Source of the DNA: a bacterium
Lineage (GTDB): Bacteria > Planctomycetota > UBA11346
Length of the DNA stretch: 7,546 nucleotides
NCBI GenBank assembly: GCA_020049615.1
Contig: JAIFKN010000006.1
Coordinates: 1 to 7,546 of the forward strand
Reading direction: 5' to 3'
Shown in pieces: positions 5,323 through 7,546 of this stretch. The notes under the pieces are model-generated. The model did not search any database. It saw only the letters and a list, made by a program, of their open reading frames with translations, and was not told where the DNA came from. Position 1 is the stretch's first letter. The number at the start of each line of letters is the position of its first letter. Made by a program: the position numbers and the translations under genes.

Positions 5323-7002
5323 TCAGCCCATCCCGAGCTTCTTCTTGATGTATTTGATCTCGAGGGTCGAGATCACCGCCTGGATGGTGAAGTAGAGCAC
5401 CAGGCCGCTGGGCATGTTGTAGAAGATGACACCGAACAGCACCGGCATCCAGCGCATCATCTTGTACATCATCTCCTGCTGCGGATCGGCATTCGCAGGC
5501 GGCGTCTGGCTGAAGCTCATCCACGCCGAGACGCCGATGTAGATGATCGGCAAGGGATTCAGCGACAGCACCCAGCCACCGAGGAAGGACAGCGGCATGC
5601 CGATCAGCTGGTCCGGCAGGGTCAGGTCGCTGATCCACAGGAAACTCGTGCCACGCAGGTCGGCGCTGTGGCTGAAGGCCTGGAAGAGGGCGATGAAGAT
5701 CGGCAGCTGGATGAAGATCGGCAGGCAGCCGCCGAGCGGGTTGACGCCGTGCTTCTTGAACAGCTCCATCTGCTTTTGCGCCAGCATCTGCTTGTTGTTC
5801 TTGTACTGCTCCTGCAGGTACTTCAGTTCCGGCGCGACCTTCTGCATCTTCAGCATGCTCTCCTGCTGCTTGAAGGTGGTGCGGTAGAGCGCCGCCTTGA
5901 TCAGGATGGTGAGCAGGATGACGGCAACGCCGTAGTGCTGCACCGCCATCGCCAGCAGGTCGAGGATCCAGGTCATCGCCTTGGCCAGGAGCTTGAAGAA
6001 GCGGTAGAAGCCGTCGGTGAACTCGATGACCTTCTCCGACTCCGGCACCAGCGCGAGATGCTGCTTGGTCATGCTCGCGGTGGAGATCGCCCAGCCGCGC
6101 TGCCAGGACTGGCCCGGGGCCAGTTCGGCCTTGGCGTAGGAGATGCGCAGCAGGGACTGCGGCACGCCGTCGAGGCCCAGGAAACCGCGGCCGAAGGCCT
6201 GCCAGTCGGCCGCCGGGGCCGCAGCCGCCACCGGAACCGCCTGCGCCATGCCATCGAGGCCCTGCGGCTGCTCGGTCACCGGCTTGGCCAGGACCTGGCT
6301 CTCAAGCGGAGCGATCGGCTTCCACCAGGCGGCAAAGAACCGGCTCTTCACGCCGATGTAGTCAGTGGCACCGCCGGTCCCCAGCGGAGTGTCCGGAACC
6401 ACGGCGCCGGTCGCAGCGATGGCCGGCATGCCGTGGTTGGTGATCGAACCGGTGACACCGCCGGCATGGCTGAACACCGCCTGGTAGCCCGCCTCGCTCT
6501 GGGCGTAGTCGCCATGCACGCCAACCACCGGGAAGACATGCAGTTCAAGCGGCAGCGCAGCCGCACCCTGGTTGCGCACGGTCAGCTGCACACCGATCTC
6601 CAGCGACTTGGGCGCCAACTGGTAGGCCATCGTCCACTCGAGCCCATTCTGTCCGGTGAACCCCAGCGAGACGCGGTCTTCCGCCTGTGCGAGCACCTTC
6701 CACGGCGTCGCCGTCAGACCGCCGTTGTCGCTCCAGATCCAGTTGTGGTTGCCGCTGGGCATGAACGCCCGCAGCACCGGCAGCGGACCGTCGGGCAGGG
6801 CTCCGGCGCGGGCATGGCGAGGCAGGACGATCGGCTTGGTGTCGAGCAACTCGACCCGGCGGATGCTGGCGCGCAGCGTAGACACAGCCACCCGGATCAG
6901 GCCGTTTTCGATCGCCACCTCCTCGTAGACCGGGGCCGGGGCGGAGACGGCCTCGCCGGCGGAGCAGAGGACGGCGAGGAGCAGCAGCAGGGCGTGGCGC
7001 AT
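5323..7002 (-). CDS. yidC: Membrane protein insertase YidC
   Basis: Inner-membrane insertase (Oxa1/YidC/Alb3) that inserts membrane proteins alone or with SecYEG. 559 residues, near the 548 of E. coli, with the Gram-negative layout. An N-terminal hydrophobic segment (about 3-19) could be an anchor or a cleaved signal (VSA before PAP). A large periplasmic P1 domain (about 25-330) follows, then the insertase core from about 335 to the end. Core landmarks: the TM2 region YGVAVILLTILIKAALY (357-373), cytoplasmic hairpin ESMLKMQKVAPELKYLQEQY (381-400), NPLGGCLPIFIQLPIFIALF (421-440) and C-terminal YNMPSGLVLYFTIQAVIS (528-545) with a basic tail. The groove position that is Arg in E. coli and Bacillus appears to be Lys369 here. 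The ATG at 7002 is chosen because the signal-like segment starts there; a TTG at 7035 would add 11 residues. No ribosome-binding site is seen at either. The usual rnpA-yidC neighbours are absent: a tRNA lies 93 bp upstream on the opposite strand. Confidence 0.97.
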   Translation of the reverse strand: MRHALLLLLAVLCSAGEAVSAPAPVYEEVAIENGLIRVAVSTLRASIRRVELLDTKPIVLPRHARAGALPDGPLPVLRAFMPSGNHNWIWSDNGGLTATPWKVLAQAEDRVSLGFTGQNGLEWTMAYQLAPKSLEIGVQLTVRNQGAAALPLELHVFPVVGVHGDYAQSEAGYQAVFSHAGGVTGSITNHGMPAIAATGAVVPDTPLGTGGATDYIGVKSRFFAAWWKPIAPLESQVLAKPVTEQPQGLDGMAQAVPVAAAAPAADWQAFGRGFLGLDGVPQSLLRISYAKAELAPGQSWQRGWAISTASMTKQHLALVPESEKVIEFTDGFYRFFKLLAKAMTWILDLLAMAVQHYGVAVILLTILIKAALYRTTFKQQESMLKMQKVAPELKYLQEQYKNNKQMLAQKQMELFKKHGVNPLGGCLPIFIQLPIFIALFQAFSHSADLRGTSFLWISDLTLPDQLIGMPLSFLGGWVLSLNPLPIIYIGVSAWMSFSQTPPANADPQQEMMYKMMRWMPVLFGVIFYNMPSGLVLYFTIQAVISTLEIKYIKKKLGMG

Positions 7003-7055
7003 GGGAGGGCGGGAGTGTCGGAAGCAGGCGCACAAGGCAACCCGCAGCCACCTGC

Positions 7056-7083
7056 TTGCCGGGCGCGGACAGCCCGTTAGCCT
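7056..7083 (+). promoter_or_regulatory. Weak candidate promoter for the tRNA gene
   Basis: TTGCCG (7056-7061) and TAGCCT (7078-7083) are separated by 16 bp and would start transcription a few bases before the tRNA at 7096. Both boxes match the consensus only partly, so this is a guess based on position. Confidence 0.22.
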
Positions 7084-7095
7084 CCCGACCCTCCT

Positions 7096-7171
7096 GGCAG
7101 CGTAGCTCAGTGGTTAGAGCGGAGGCTTCATAAGCCTTAGGTCCTGAGTTCAACTCTCAGCGCTGCTACCA
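7096..7171 (+). tRNA. tRNA with CAT anticodon, probably elongator tRNA-Met
   Basis: A complete cloverleaf of 76 nt with an encoded CCA. Acceptor arm GGCAGCG pairs with CGCTGCT (ending in a G1:U72 wobble). The D-stem is GCTC/GAGC, the anticodon stem GAGGC/GCCTT with loop TTCATAA, and anticodon CAT is at 7129-7131. The variable loop is AGGTC and the T-arm is CTGAG-TTCAACT-CTCAG. The anticodon stem lacks the three stacked G:C pairs (GGG/CCC) of initiator tRNA, and 1:72 is paired, so it is not tRNA-fMet. A CAT anticodon can also be tRNA-Ile2 after lysidine modification. The acceptor pairs A4:U69 and G5:C68 differ from the C4:G69/C5:G68 known in E. coli tRNA-Ile2, so Met is favoured. Confidence 0.93.
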
Positions 7172-7178
7172 GAGAAAA

Positions 7179-7194
7179 CGGGGATTGTGCCCCG
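7179..7194 (+). repeat. Small GC hairpin just after the tRNA
   Basis: CGGGG (7179-7183) pairs with CCCCG (7190-7194) around a 6-nt loop, 7 nt after the tRNA CCA end. No T-run follows, so an intrinsic terminator is not supported. It could help 3' processing or termination of the tRNA transcript. Confidence 0.35.
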
Positions 7195-7244
7195 CGCTTG
7201 ATCCTACCGTGATCCTACCAAGGACAAAACGGTAGGATCAAGCG
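7195..7244. repeat. 16-bp perfect inverted repeat with three copies of TGATCCTACC
   Basis: CGCTTGATCCTACCGT (7195-7210) is exactly reverse-complemented at 7229-7244 across an 18-nt spacer. The 10-mer TGATCCTACC occurs at 7199-7208, again at 7210-7219 (direct, 11-bp period) and inverted at 7231-7240. Two direct sites one helical turn apart plus an inverted one look like protein-binding sites rather than a simple hairpin. No T-run follows. Confidence 0.88.
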
Positions 7245-7546
7245 TTTCCGGACACTTCCCAAAACACCGCGACCCCAGCCAATCGGCCAGGGTCGGGCGC
7301 GCGTCCATAATCGACCGCAACTGGCCGGCTCAGTTCTCCCGAGGGTCGCCGGGGTCGTACTCGCCTAGCGCATCACCGCGACCAAGGACCAATCTCAACC
7401 ACGGCCACAACATCGACCGGACGCGGGTATACGTCAACCCCATGTGCCCTTAATTTTGCCTCTTTGCCGAGATCAGTGGGTGACTGATGCGCAACGGGAA
7501 ATACCGAGGTCCAGCTTGCCAGCGATGAGGTAGGCTATGGTGATGA
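7245..7546. other. Lower-GC tail with no recognisable gene
   Basis: By hand count 7201-7546 is about 59% GC, below the coding regions upstream. No open frame here matches a family I know, and stop codons are frequent in all frames. Apart from the possible 37-aa ORF at 7330-7443, I see no RNA gene, insertion-sequence end or integrase. It may be the edge of an inserted element, or simply intergenic sequence. Confidence 0.5.
7330..7443 (-). CDS. Possible small ORF, 37 aa, hypothetical
   Basis: ATG at 7443 to TGA at 7330. The product has a basic/hydrophobic N-terminal half (MGLTYTRVRSMLWPWLRLVL) and an acidic, Gly/Pro-rich end (EYDPGDPREN). An in-frame TAA lies two codons before the ATG, and a weak AAGGG is 3 nt upstream, too close for a normal ribosome-binding site. 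Codon use is less GC-rich than in the main genes. I do not recognise it. It could be a chance frame, a remnant, or a small membrane-associated peptide. Confidence 0.25.
   Translation of the reverse strand: MGLTYTRVRSMLWPWLRLVLGRGDALGEYDPGDPREN

Noticed and set aside
7022..7057. AAGCAGG/CCTGCTT inverted repeat between yidC and the tRNA
   Set aside because: Only 7 bp with a 22-nt spacer, expected by chance at this base composition.
5668..7080. 470-codon plus-strand open frame opposite yidC
   Set aside because: Antisense shadow of a certain yidC; the product is Gln/His/Arg/Leu-rich low complexity.
7195..7244. Rho-independent terminator for the tRNA
   Set aside because: The stem is long and perfect, but no T-run follows (the next bases are TTTCCGG), the loop is long, and the repeated 10-mer points to protein binding.
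7488..7536. Plus-strand stretch reading VTDAQRE, superficially like the start of an IS5-type transposase
   Set aside because: The frame stops after about 17 codons and the residues after it do not match a transposase N-terminus.

Overview
The window is GC-rich and mostly coding; one sampled 60-base line of the sigma/anti-sigma region is about 78% GC. Ribosome-binding sites are patchy: clear at the two four-base gene overlaps, weak or absent elsewhere. No marker fixes the taxonomy. A ThuA-like plus Gfo/Idh/MocA pair, an ECF sigma factor followed by a membrane-anchored toroid-fold protein, and a Gram-negative-type YidC together suggest a Planctomycetota/Lentisphaerota/Verrucomicrobiota-like (PVC) bacterium. 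This is an inference from gene content only.

Layout. (1) Positions 1-1638, minus strand: a ThuA-family gene followed by a Gfo/Idh/MocA oxidoreductase that runs off the left edge. This is a thuAB-like carbohydrate catabolic pair with a LacI-type operator and possible promoter in front. (2) Positions 1639-1898: a divergent intergenic region full of short repeats, including a GGGGTTA heptamer array with G-quadruplex potential. A close copy of that array fills the thuA-gfo gap. (3) Positions 1899-4015, plus strand: an ECF sigma factor translationally coupled to a single-pass membrane protein whose predicted extracytoplasmic part looks like an alpha/alpha toroid; it is probably the sigma factor's regulator. 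(4) Positions 4096-5303, plus strand: a bifunctional-nuclease (DUF151) protein overlapping by four bases an atypical SDR whose first codons are an 8-bp tandem repeat. (5) Positions 5323-7002, minus strand: yidC, convergent with the SDR. (6) Positions 7096-7171, plus strand: a CAT-anticodon tRNA. (7) Positions 7172-7546: a lower-GC tail (about 59% by hand count) with a strong inverted repeat, three copies of a 10-bp motif and one possible 37-aa ORF. It could be the edge of an element inserted next to the tRNA, but no integrase is visible.

How the genes work together: the left pair is probably induced by a sugar through a LacI-type repressor located elsewhere. The sigma/toroid pair is a self-contained signalling unit with an unknown input. 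YidC and the tRNA are housekeeping genes. The best candidates for something undescribed are the sigma/toroid pair, the GGGGTTA modules set just upstream of three genes, and the motif cluster behind the tRNA.
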